From Yamagishiella unicocca (taxonomy: Eukaryota > Chlorophyta > Chlorophyceae > Chlamydomonadales > Volvocaceae), in contig BDSL01000095.1 in the NCBI GenBank assembly GCA_003116995.1, positions 358,064 through 422,063 on the forward strand: a stretch of 64,000 bases of DNA. Reading direction: 5' to 3'. A program made the translations under genes and the position numbers. Below are positions 34,001 to 45,100 of the stretch, piece after piece. The stretch's first letter is position 1; the number at the start of each line of letters is the position of its first letter. The notes under the pieces are model-generated. The model searched no databases and was not told where the DNA came from. It worked only from the letters and a program-made list of their open reading frames with translations.

Positions 34001-34744
34001 CTGAGGCAGATGGTGCCCACCGGCGCTTGCAGCCGGACCTTCCTGGAGCAGCTGCGTGACGCCTGGGAGCCGGCCGACGCCCCGGGTATGACCGGCTCGC
34101 CCAGCACCCCCAGCGGCGGGCCCCTGGCCACCCTGTCCCTGGCGGTAGCACGGGACAAGGCGGCCGTGGCGGCGGAGGAGGGCAGCTCTGGACGGGGCTC
34201 TAGGCCCAGCTCCACGACTGCTGGGCGCTTGGGTTTGCGCGATCCGCCGGTGTGCGTGTTCCGGGGGCTGCGGGTGCGCATCGGCATGACCTCCGGCGTA
34301 GCCCAGGACGACATCTGTGTCGGGGACGCGACACGCAAGATGCAGTACAGGGGCCATCCCGTGGCGTACGCCAAGGCTGTATGTGACGCGGCCCAGGTGA
34401 ATAGATCCGTGTGGCGTGGGGGACGCGCTTGGGGCGCGACCTGGCCACTGTAGGGCCTGGCTCCTAGGGAAGATAATGGCCGGGGCGGGCCCTTTGGGTA
34501 GCAGGTCCCTGCTTGAATTTATGATCAAGAGCGAGGCCCTGATGCTCCATTTCGCTCGCTACAGACGTGGGCCACCCGTTCGTCGCAATAGCTCGAAAGG
34601 AGGAGGCCTTCTGGCCAGCATTCTGAAGCTCGAATCGAGCATAACATGCACGGACCTCCTTCACGTGCTGCGTCACCTTTTCGTCGTACGCCGTACCCAT
34701 TTTGCTTTTGTCGCTCGTTCCGTCACCGTCGCCTGCTGCTGCTG

Positions 34745-34815
<71 letters not shown>

Positions 34816-37800
34816 GCCGGCACGTCTTCGTGCGGTACAGGGCGGTATGACGCTGTTGAGCGCCGAGAGCTTCCAGCACCTGTCCTGGGGTGCCGACGAG
34901 GAGGCGCCCGCGGTCGTGATGCACGCGGGGGACTACCAGCCGGCCGAGGACTGCAAGGCCAGCTGGCCGGCCATCCCGATGCCGCTGGCGCTCTACCACG
35001 CACTGGTTCCGGGGCTGGAGGCACGGCTGTCCATGATCGGCCCTCTGAGGGGTATCGAACAGGTGCGGATTGTAGCTGGGGGGAGGACTAGGCGGGCGAA
35101 GGATCGGCCTATGCTAGTGGGTTGAGCCAGGGATGCGGATGGATGACATGGTGGTGGTTGTTGTAACGGTTACAGTGGGTTCCAGACCAAGAGGTAGAAC
35201 CATCGGGCACATCGTCGGTGTACTAGCCCGAACCGACCATGTCACGTGCCGTTCGTACATCCCCCGCCGACGGCACTGGTGACGAGTATCCACATGCGTG
35301 GGTGGTACGACGCGGCGGTCTAAAAGCCGAGCTGGCATAAGCCCTTCGAGCTACAGCCGCTTCTAGATCATCCGGATTGCCCCTTCCGACCAGACCTATT
35401 ACTGTAGTCGTACAAGGTCCACGCCAAGCGAGAGCTAAGCCAGGGAAGGCCTGACCCTCCTGCCCCTGTTTCCCCTGTATCGGTCCCTTGAAGGCTGTCG
35501 GCACGTGCTTGCAACTTAATTCCTTGCGTGTGGCCTCCGGCCGCCCAACATGCGTAGGCCGCGCTCGGCACCCTGGATGCCCCCGTGGGCCTTGTGACGG
35601 TGATGTTCATGTACGCAGTGGGTCACGCAACGCTTTCGGCGTGGAACCAGGAGGTGGCGACGCAGGCCATGTCCGTGTACGCAGAGACAGCACAGCGCAC
35701 GCTGGCGAGCGTGGGGGGCTACCTGGTACGCACTCGGGCGGAGGAATGAGGGCTAGGGTGTGTGGACCCCGAAAAGCCACGGTGGCAACAGGCACCATGC
35801 CAAGCATCTGGGTTAGCGGACCAGCAAATTCAAGGGCCCAAATGTCCCAGTAATGTTTGCATGACCTACATAAGCTGTGCGACGTTCGGGGTTGCAGCAG
35901 CCCCGCGGCCCGCAGCCCACACTTGCTTGTCGCCCCCCCCCGCGCGCCAAACGCCGCGCGCTGCCGGACGCAGGTGGAGCTGAGCGGTGGTCTGTGCCTC
36001 GCCACCTTCTCCTCCGCACACACCGCCATGTCCTGCGCCCTCCTCTGCAAGGACAACCTCATCGTCGCAGACTGGTGCGCGCGAGGGATGGATGGGTTGG
36101 CCGCTGGTTAGGCCGCTGTTTATTAAGTTTGTGTCGTTGCGCTGTTCACCAGCACCACGATGACATAGCCTAAAATCCGAATCCAACCTTGGCTGCCGCC
36201 TGCTTTAAAACAGGATGGAGTGGGTCGGGGCTCTAGAATGTTGGACGGCGTTCGATGGGGGAAAACTGAAATTCCTCTGTGGAACAAATTTATTTCGTGC
36301 TCTCGTTCCACCTTTCGTGAACATAGGCCGCCTGAGCTCCTGGAGCACGAGCTATGCGAGGTGGTGGAGGTCCGCAACATGGGCTGGGGGCTGGTGAAGG
36401 AGTACGCCGGCGGTCGCCGCGACGAGCCCGAAGCGGAGGCGGACGGTCCTCTGACGGTATTGATGCGGGGAATACGGATCCGCGTGGGCATCGACTGCAG
36501 CGCTGACGTGCACCCCCAGGTCAGCCCCTCAACCGGCCGCATGGATTACCGCGGAAGGTGCGGAGTGGGTCGGCTGCTGCTGCTGCCTGACTGCCTTGAT
36601 TGCCTGTTCCTGGGCCAGCCCCTGCCTCTGCGGAGTAATACGATACTATTGATAAGGCATCGCTTACTTTCGAAACGCCAGAGCGGCAATAGGTATGCCT
36701 GTATCGCCTTGGTCGCCACTTCTTTCGGCGGTTAGCTGAAGCTTCGGGCGTGTCTACAAGGCCATGTCGGGCGTGCGATGACTATTGCACACTAACGGCC
36801 GAGAGGTAGGCAGTACATATGAGGCTAGCACTTCCGTTTAATTTCCCGGCAGGTAAGGCGCATTGCCTGATGTCGCACATGGACAATAGCCCAACGCCTT
36901 CGGAGCGAGGCCAGTAGGAGCCTGATCGATCCGCTTTTGAGGAGCGGGCACCGTACTGCTAGCCATGTTAGTCAATTGCTGGTTGCTGCTGGTGGCCCCC
37001 CCCCCGCTCCAGCATGCGCCCACAACTATGAGTCCGAAGCCTGTGCGCCAGCTACACTTCCCACTTCGAGTAACCGATTCGTTTTTGCAACGCCCCCGCG
37101 CAGAGTGATGAACCGCGCGGCGCGGATCGCGGCCAGGGCGATGAGCGGTTGCGTCATGTGCTCGGAAGAGGCCTGGACGAACTGCCAGGGCGACCCTACG
37201 GACGCGCCTAGGAGCGGCGTCATTGCCCGCCGCGTGGGATCGTTCAACCTAAAAGGAGTCGGCCAGCTGCAGCTATACACCTGCCACTGTGAGTGTGCAC
37301 GCACCGTCCTGCATTGTACATGCATGTGCCGTGCACTTGCGGCATCTGTATTCCATGGGTACGGAGGGTCGCCCTACGTATATGCGTCCAGACGCCAAAA
37401 CGCGACGGCGGGCGTAAGGTATGCCCTGCGACCCACAGCCTAGCACACTGGAAATGCAAAAAAAGAAGATCCTTGGGAGGGGAAGCGGTGCAGGCGGTGT
37501 GAGCGTCGTCTCGTGACCTTGTGCTTTGTGCGAACGTTCTTGTCCAGCGCCTCCTGTTGACTGACCTTACTCCCGGATGGCTGCTCGCTGCTGTCCGTGT
37601 CTGCCTGGTCTTGAGCTTGCCGCCCCAGGCGCTGACCCACGTTGCAAATTATCTAACCAGCAGGCGACCGGCGGTACGACTTGGTCGTACGCCCCGCACG
37701 ATTGCTTGTCGTATGTGCAGGGGCCGATGGCCATCTGGGCTCTCTGCAGCGCGTCAGCTGCATGGCTGGGTACTCCGGAATCGTGCCTGAGTAAGCGAAA

Positions 37801-38278
37801 CAGAACGGCGGGGGCTCTACCGGTTGTATGTCTGGGTCGGCGTTGGTTGCATGTTGCGGTGCGAGGGAACGAAACACATCCACTCACCCAGACACGGCCC
37901 ATGCGAGACGCTTTCTCACGTCTTTTGCGACTGATGCATTCATACCTTTAGGCAGAGCTCTTAGCTTGTCTATCGAGCAATAGCAGGGATCATTTCGCGT
38001 TTTCTCGCCCTGGGTCGTTGCGTTGACACCGCGTTCGTTTTTACTTTAAGCCTAGTGCAGCTGAGCCACGCGTCCTTAATAACATGCTGGCACCTGACCA
38101 CGCTTCCCCTGCGCTCCTCACTTATAGGGCGCGCCCCCAGCTCAACTTACCTGCGAACGCCATTGAGGCCGAGAGGCGCTCCCAGGGGCTCCAGGTGGAC
38201 CTACTGACTAGCAAAACGCTCGACAGCGCCGTTGAGATGAAGGACGCCGCAACACAGACAATGCAGGATGAGTCGTAG
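28094..38278 (+). CDS. Membrane adenylate/guanylate cyclase with two class III catalytic domains
   Basis: Sixteen exons: 28094-28416, 29319-29503, 30196-30449, 30601-30734, 31002-31138, 31564-31689, 32046-32183, 32694-32755, 33277-33642, 34010-34396, 34841-35062, 35558-35725, 35974-36074, 36327-36557, 37104-37288, 38061-38278; 1078 residues, all phases close. Residues 1-29 are a signal peptide; an extracellular region of about 310 residues follows, then one membrane span (SLIVICLLALMVWLAMA, about 346-362) and an RRRR stop-transfer. Catalytic domain 1 (about 387-778) has VVTDIEGSSSAWE (D390) and EGDAFLVAF (D433). Domain 2 (about 779-1000) has MDYRGRVMNRAARIA (N948, R952). Domain 1 lacks the Asn/Arg pair and domain 2 lacks the metal aspartates, so the two should form one site. 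Green algae have many such cyclases. cAMP versus cGMP is not assigned. The junctions around 29503/30196 and 37288/38061 are the least certain. Confidence 0.85.
30106..30177 (+). repeat. 36-bp tandem duplication in a cyclase intron
   Basis: Two units starting at 30106 and 30142 with the shared core CAACTCGCTGTGCTGCTGCA, just upstream of the exon at 30196. Confidence 0.85.
31785..31905 (+). repeat. Tandem repeat of TACGGTTATCC/TGCACGGTTACC units
   Basis: Alternating 13-base units, CCTTGTACGGTTA and TCCTGCACGGTTA, fill about 120 bases of the cyclase intron before exon 7. Confidence 0.85.
33843..33914 (+). repeat. 13-bp tandem repeat in a cyclase intron
   Basis: Five to six copies of GACGTACGCCTTT, one with a T to C change, in the intron before exon 10. 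Confidence 0.85.
34736..34817 (+). repeat. CTG/CTA triplet microsatellite at an intron end
   Basis: About 27 triplets, mostly CTG with interspersed CTA, in the cyclase intron ending at 34840, some 20-30 bases before the acceptor. Confidence 0.9.
35163..35218 (+). repeat. Interspersed short repeat, copy in cyclase intron
   Basis: Contains GTTCCAGACCAAGAGGTAGA and AACCATCGGGCACATCG, the core of the family described under findings. It lies in the intron between 35062 and 35558. Confidence 0.85.
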
Positions 38279-39822
38279 GCGCCCTTACGGCGCTTGCGCC
38301 GGCGTGCGTGGAGGTGATACGAAATGTCGAATGCAAAGACTGTCCATTTGGCCTCCCATAAGGCCCATTCGTGCGTCCTGTCATGTTTGGCGGCGTCGCG
38401 TGACTGTATCCGCACCCGCCCGGATTGCTTAAAAGGAGATGTTCCTCGCCACGAGAACGTCTGGGAGAGAAAGGAGCAGATCCTTGCTTGAGCTTTCCGC
38501 ACTTTCTTTGCGGATATGCTGTTGCCCGCTGATGCGTATTTTTGGCGGTTATCCCCTGTATTGGAAGAGGTTACACGCACCCGCAAGGCCTACCTGCAAT
38601 TGCTTGGTATGCACAACATTATGTGTCGCATTAGCTTTCATTTTGCAAGGATTCCTGTACCTGCTGCTTCGTTCACTTGCATCCTTTCGAGATCACTTGC
38701 GTATGCCTGGATGCCCTGCAGATAATTATGTGCAACTTTTCGATTGCCCTGACCCAAGGGCCAATGTGTTGCGTGGCGGTGTGCGCGGCCACCATGTCAT
38801 GTGCGATTTGTGCCGATGCCGGCTGACGTCGACACGCGTCTGAGTTTCATCTGGGTGTTTGTTGGTATTGATGTAGCGATGGTTGAGCGGACTACCGTAT
38901 GGATCGATCGGCGGAACTGTGCGTTTGTGCCGTTCCTGCTGGCAAGCGTACGTGAGGTTGCGGCGCAGCTGTTGCGCAGCGGCGGGTAAGGTTATCCTTG
39001 GTTGGCAGGGGAGCAGCGAGGGATCGGATCTCTCAGTAGGCCCATGTGGGTCCTCGAAGGGCTCAGACTGTAGCTCCGGAGGTTTGGACGCAAGCATCCA
39101 TACCGGTGCATGTAATTTTTGTTAGGGTTTTGGGTAAGCCAGTTCTTACCATTGCTATATTCTTGCCGGCGTACTATGGGCCACTCCAAGCAAGCCCCGT
39201 CCTTAGGTTTTCAAACCTTCACCTGTTATATTATTCGGATGCCTCACGCCATAGGCAACTTGGTACCGCCTGCTATATGATTAGTCACATTTGGTAGTGC
39301 ACGTAGCAAGCGTGCCTTCGTCGCAACTGCGCCTTCGATCTTACGTTTTTGAGGGTTGCTTAACTGTCATTGGACGTGCTGGCATGCCATTGCGTGCTGT
39401 TTTTCTGCAGCTGCGCGTCTCGCCGTTCATTGCTTAACGCATAGGTGGCACGCGCAGGGCATGTCATGTCCCTCGAGAACGTGTGGAATGGTCGCGACCA
39501 TTTTGTCGTGCAAATTGCGTTCATTACTGCGTGAAAATGCCCGTGGATGATGTCATCGTTTGTTTGCCAATAATTTGGATGGATGCTCGACATTGAGCGT
39601 TTGGCAGTAATATTGGACTTGTTTAGGATGCGCACCGCGGTCGGCGGTGCGGCTGGTGGCTCTCCCTCTTCGTCTGGAGCCCGTTTCAATACTTCAATAC
39701 CTAGGGTGCTTCAATACCTGGGGTGCTGTCTGCTGCTGTTTTGTCTCTGGGCCGTCTGCTGGTTGTAGTAACTTGTTGGCGTTGTTCCGGTGCACGCCGG
39801 TTTCTGCTTCTTTCGTCTCCTT

Positions 39823-39891
39823 CAGTGTCAGGCGATGTGCCCGATGGTTCTACCTTTTGGTCTGGAACCCATTGTTACAGTTACTATTACT
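39823..39891 (-). repeat. Interspersed short repeat copy
   Basis: Reverse orientation: CAGTGTCAGGCGATGTGCCC, GATGGTTCTACC, GGTCTGGAACCC, ending in GTTACTATTACTA. Confidence 0.85.
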
Positions 39892-40392
39892 AGAGCGAAT
39901 CGTCGTAAGTGTAGATACTCATCGGCGACGGGAGGATTGCAACGGCCTTTGCGTGCATCACACAATCCCTTGCAAGCGGACGGAGCTTTGATGCGACGGT
40001 GCCACAATCGTTCATGAGCTGAACTCTCCTTAGATGCGTAACGCTCTTTTGCTGACGGGAATCCCGAATGAATCCTTGATCCGCAGCCCCCTTGCTCTGG
40101 GACTTACGTCTGGACTCGGAAACAAGCGGGGTCCTGTTATGAGTTGCCTTGTCCCTCTTACAGGCCGCCCGATAGATTGCTCCGCTAGAGTTCGAGTGTT
40201 GCCGTGCTGTGGCCGCTCCAAGTGCTGATTCGTGGTACCACCTTCTGGCAGCGTTGGGGCTTCCCAGGAAAGCTTGGGCCACTGTGGGGCCTCAGCACCC
40301 CTTATGCGTGGGAACATCAGCAGGTAAGCCGACGCGTATTCTGTATCCACCACACAGTGACATACATAACTCTAGATTTGACGTCAAGGCTT

Positions 40393-40560
40393 CTAGTTGT
40401 AACGGTTACAGTGGGTTCCAGACCAAGAGGTAGAACCATCGGGCGCATCGCCTGACACTGAACAAGACGGAGGAAACAAATACCGACATGCACCGAAACA
40501 AAGGCAGACCACCAGAACACCAAATTGACAGGCCGTAGGCATACAGAGCAGCAGCCAGCA
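40393..40560 (+). repeat. Interspersed short repeat, long copy
   Basis: The core plus about 100 further bases (GAACAAGACGGAGGAAACAA, AGACCACCAGAACACCAAAT). Its complement reappears almost unchanged at 47290-47452. Confidence 0.9.
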
Positions 40561-42177
40561 CCCCAGGGGGAATTTGCACCCCAGGGGGCTTCTGTCCTTA
40601 TACAGCTATGGCTGTCGCCCCTTGCCACCTATACCCCGAACAATTACTACTACTACCCCCAAGGCGCCCGGCTGCCGCCGCGCTTTAGGTTCGTACCCGC
40701 CGACCTCGACTTGGGCCCCGTTCGTACCCGCCGACCTCGACTTGGGCCCAGATGGAGTTGGGCTGATAATGATCATTTCCATGCGAGGGAATCTTTCGCT
40801 ACGAAGCAAGCGGACTTGATGCCGGGTCACTTGCCCTGGAAGTGCATCGGGGAAGGACTGTGGCTGTGGGCCCTTACAACTGAATCAACCAAACTTTAAC
40901 AACTGAACTGACCCAACCCTTACAACTGACCTAAAACTGGATTTGACAACTGAAGTAATTCAAACCTTATTACTGGATTAAAAACTGGATAAGTCCAACC
41001 TTCACAACTGAAGTCATCTAACCTGAATTACCTAACATATCTACCGACGGGTCCCGAGAGCAAACGACGGTTGTGCAGCGTCTTCCTTGTCTACATCATT
41101 ACTGTGCCTGGGCCCCGACCTTGAGAATTTGCCAGCAAAACCACACAGGCACAATTGGTAACAATTGGTATGAATATGGAATTCCCCACAACACAGGCAC
41201 AGTTGGAACAAATTGGATTCCCCAAGTACCGGTATAGCGCTTCCAACTTCCAACATCCAACTTCCTTGAATTTAAAGACGTGGTGTGGTAAGCAGATGTA
41301 AGCAGACTGTTGTAACCGGAAAGCTTCGCATGATGCATTCGTAAGGCCATAACCACTGCGTTGTACCCCCGTACTACTTCGGTTGACAGCTGTCGTAAGT
41401 TGCCAAGCGAACACGTCGCCACGAACAGCCCTTGCAGTTGAGATGTTCAGTGTGAGGCTGCGTCAGGGCCAACGTTGGCAAGCGCGCCGCAAGGACACTT
41501 CACTCGCGCACCTCGAGGGCACATACTGTGAAGCCTCTTGCCCCAGCTTCTTAACTCGAGCTATCATCAAGCCCCTGCCCCCACCAGCTCAAGCTAGAAG
41601 GCTGCCCCGATTCCAGCAGTCGAGACACCCACATTGTGAGAATCGCGAGCCTCGCAAAAAGCCTGCTGCCCGTCAATTCTCGAGCTACGTTTGCAACAGC
41701 AATACATGCACGCGCCTACTCGCGGCTGGATATCGCTCAGGTGAGTCGGTTTGCTGCTTTTGCATGACGACGTACTGCTGCGTACCAATAATGTACATGA
41801 ATCATTACACAACGTATGTGATTTAAACGGGGGCATGAAACAATGATGATGAGATACAGTTATCTGGCCGATGCCGTACTCCAGCTAGGTGGACTGGACA
41901 ACCAATAGTGCATTAGCTGCTATTGGCAGACAGCCAGAATCGGACGTAGGTAAGCTCGATCCCGCCAATCACCCCTTATCCAAAGCACCCCAACGCCCAG
42001 CGCTCAGCGGGCTGCTTCCCTGGCCGTAACGCAAAGGGCCGCCGCCGTACGCAACCGCTAACTAACGACTACCGCTGCCTCGCCTCGATGCCCGGGCTAA
42101 AGTGCCGTAGGTGCCGTACGGACCGACACCGAAACGCCCCTGGTATGCACGCGTGCCTAACTTGGCACGGCAACACG

Positions 42178-45100
42178 CTAGCGTGCCATCGCCGTCGTCG
42201 TCGTCGCCGTCGCGGTGGCGGCCTCCAGGCCCAGATACTCCAGGTTGTGGCGGTTAGCCTCGTCAGCTGCATTACGTATGCGGCGGGAGGCGGCATAAGG
42301 GTGCGGCAGGAGCGAGTTGTTTTCATGCAGAGCACGAGAACGGGGCGCTGCTGCGTACGCGTCTCACCGGTAGGAAGACGAGATGTCGGTCACCACGCAC
42401 GCCTGCGTCTCTTTTTCAGTGTCAGGCGATGCGCCCGATGGCTCTACCTTAAGGTCTGGGGCCCACTGTAACAGTCCCTTACGGTCTGGGGCCCACTGTA
42501 ACAGTCCCTTACGGTCTGGGGCCCACTGTAACAGTCCCTTACGGTCTGGGGCCCACTGTAACAAGTTACTAATACTACTACCACCACGCCGCTCGCTGCC
42601 AATCGGAAGTCCGCCACGGTCCCTCGCCAGCATCCTTACTTGGCCTCCATCCTCCACTCCCGAGCGGCCTGCTGCCACTCACCGCGTATGTCCATGATGG
42701 CGCTCCACAGCGGCGGCACGAGCGTAGTCAAGGCCAGGGCGTTAACGGGCGCTGGGAAGGTGGGTGTAGAGGCGGACGGGCGTAGCTGCCCGTAGCTGCA
42801 CGTGGGTTGTCGGTAGGTAGGGGGCATAAATGGTCATGGCACGCCGCGGTCTCTTGTCAGGGTTACAAGCCGACTTTGGAAATCCGCAGATGGCGCTTTA
42901 AGGTGAAAGTATGCCCCGAATTAGAGGTGCACCAACTTCATCTCCTGCGCATAAATATAAGGCTAGATGAAGTCCATTCTGGAACTAACCAACCAAATAA
43001 CCAACCAACTCAGTAGCAGCATACCCAGTCAGCGTGGCGCTTAATCCTGGTCTGCTGGCTGGACGTACCTCTTGGAACCCAGCACGTGATGCGCGCCGTG
43101 GTACAGGGCGTTGAAGAAGATGGAGTTCTGGAAGGAGGGGCGGTAGGCGTCGAGCGCGGGCCAGTAATGGGGGATCGGATGAAACAAGTCAGAAGAGGAG
43201 GAAGGCACGGAGTGTGGTACGTAGCAGTAGTTGGGCTTCAGATCTCAAAATGTAAAGCCCTCAGGCGCATCGCCTGACAATGGACGATGGAAGGAATGGA
43301 AGATGGTGGTGGTGTGGAGGAAGCGACGAAATGGAGGAAGCCACCCTGCGGCAGCTTACCGCCGCAACTGCACCCCCTACATTCTCGTGTTTCACATATT
43401 CAAACGAAATGCTGCAAATTAACGTTGCACCAGAGGCGTCATTCGTCGCTGTCGTACGCCCCGCGCCGCTATCGGTCTGCTGTATCAAGGCCGCCGAGGC
43501 CATCACTGCCATACCGCTGTTTACCTAAACATGTTGAAGGCACAGTAACAGGAAAGATACGGTAACAGCTGTGCGGCCTCCTACCTCGAGCGGATAAAAC
43601 GACGTCCAGGCAAGGTACTTTGTGATTGGCGCGTACCGCCGGTCCGGGCCGGGAAGCACAGGGCGCTTGAGACCGTAGTGCAGCAGGTAGTCGAACGCTG
43701 TCATGTTGGCCAGCATGGCGGCAACGGCTCCCACGTGGAGGCCGGCAGCGGCGGGCCCGAAGGCGGCGAAGATGCCAGCGGTCATCAGCGCCTGGGACAC
43801 GTAGGCGACCAGCGTGCTGCGGGAGGGTGGATCATGAAGGGGCGTGGGTGCGGGGTAGAAAGGAGGCGCCCGGGGTTGTTGCGATAAACGGAAAGGAGCC
43901 GGATGGCCACGCCTCAGCAGGCCGCCATTGATGCTATCTAGTTGCAATGTACTTCCGGCTGCTAAGCGAGCCCAATGAGCCGCCCCTGCTCACCTGTTGT
44001 GGAGGCTGAAGGCCGGCTTGCCCGCCTTCTCAGCTTCGGCAGCTCCCAGCTGCCAGGCCTATCGGCCACACCACACACAGCAACACGAGCGGGGTTCTGG
44101 TGGTTTGTTCTCCTTCCTGCCTCTCTTTCAGTGCCAGGCGATGCGCCCGATGGCTCTACCTTATGGTCTGGGGCCACTGTAACAGTTACTATTACGAGCG
44201 GGGACATACATGAAGGCCAGGGTGCGTGCCGATTGCTGGCTAGTCAATACGGCGAGCGAGCGAGCGACTCCTCAGGCGCCGCAATGACTCAGCGCTCACT
44301 CCCAATAACTAACTGTTACAGTTACTACAACGAACTGCCCGCAGTGCAAATGCAGTCTCGAGTGAAGGGGCTAAAGATAATGGGTACCAAACTGCCATCC
44401 CCCCAGGCCCGTGTCGTGCCTCGTTGTACAGTCCAGACATGTACGGCACCATGAAGTCGTAGTAGCTGAGCCCCTTGGGCGCGCAGGTGTAGTCCTCGGA
44501 CGTGCCGACTCGAAGGTGGTGCTGCGGGTGGGCCCTGTGTACGGCAGTAGGGCAACAGCAGCCGTGGCAGTAGTGGTGGCAGTGGTAGCGATGAGATACG
44601 GGTTGGCCCTGGGCCTAACGGGCTCTACAGAGTGCGTGGACGACGGCAGCGGCACTGGTGCCAGCGGTAGCGCGGTGGCGACGACCGGATTCGAGGAGAG
44701 AGCATTGGGTCGTGTATCGAACCTGCCCAAACGCCAAGGCGCTGCCAGGTGCCCACCCACCCACGCGCACGCAGCATTCAAGTACTTCGAGGTACAGCAC
44801 CAGCACCTCCTCACTTGTACCAGGGGTACCACCAATGCAGTACCAGGTTGCCCACCCCCACCGCCACTTCCGCCCGGTGGTGGCTGTGGCCCAGCTCGTG
44901 GCTGGCGGCTAGGGTGCTGAGGGCGCTGGAGGAAAGGGTGAGAGCCAGCAGCGCCAGCAGCCCAGGCTGCAGTGGGGCCGTGGCGACGGTGGCGAAGGCG
45001 CCCACGCAGGCGGCCATGTGCGCCAGAATAGACAGGGCGGGCAGCAGGCGACCGGGCAGGCTTTTGATGGACGGAGCCTGTTCAGGACGCATGGGAGGGT

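Larger units (their letters stand above)
38279..42177. other. Intergenic region with repeats
   Basis: No supported gene between the convergent cyclase and AlkB genes. TGTAA at 39111-39115 could end the cyclase transcript, and TTACA at 41805-41809 (TGTAA on the minus strand) the AlkB transcript. Two interspersed-repeat copies lie at 39823-39891 and 40393-40560. A two-copy 31-bp repeat starts at 40690 and 40721, a degenerate ACAACTGA-type repeat fills about 40876-41030, and a degenerate CACAATTGG-type repeat lies at about 41145-41220. Confidence 0.6.

Noticed and set aside
33953..34009. A separate gene starting with ATG at 33953
   Set aside because: The frame leads directly into cyclase domain 1 (RVRIGMTSG); an acceptor at 34009 joins in phase with the previous cyclase exon.
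34702..34850. Poly-Leu, poly-Ala or poly-Cys ORFs around 34.7 kb
   Set aside because: Translations of the CTG/CTA microsatellite, which lies in a cyclase intron.
37289..37443. Cyclase reading through to the stop at 37443
   Set aside because: The extension is Cys/His-rich and unlike cyclase tails, while a good donor at 37289 and an in-phase acceptor at 38060 give a plausible acidic C-terminus. Not excluded.
40525..40899. ORF of about 124 codons at 40.5-40.9 kb
   Set aside because: It starts inside an interspersed repeat and crosses a 31-bp tandem duplication; no family resemblance.
42449..42572. CRISPR-like array
   Set aside because: Four contiguous 30-bp units with no spacers, in a eukaryotic intron, as part of an interspersed repeat.
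42636..42682. AlkB-like protein ending at the TAA at 42636
   Set aside because: A GT donor after MDIR and a conserved downstream exon present in both gene copies support splicing to 42266-42178 instead.
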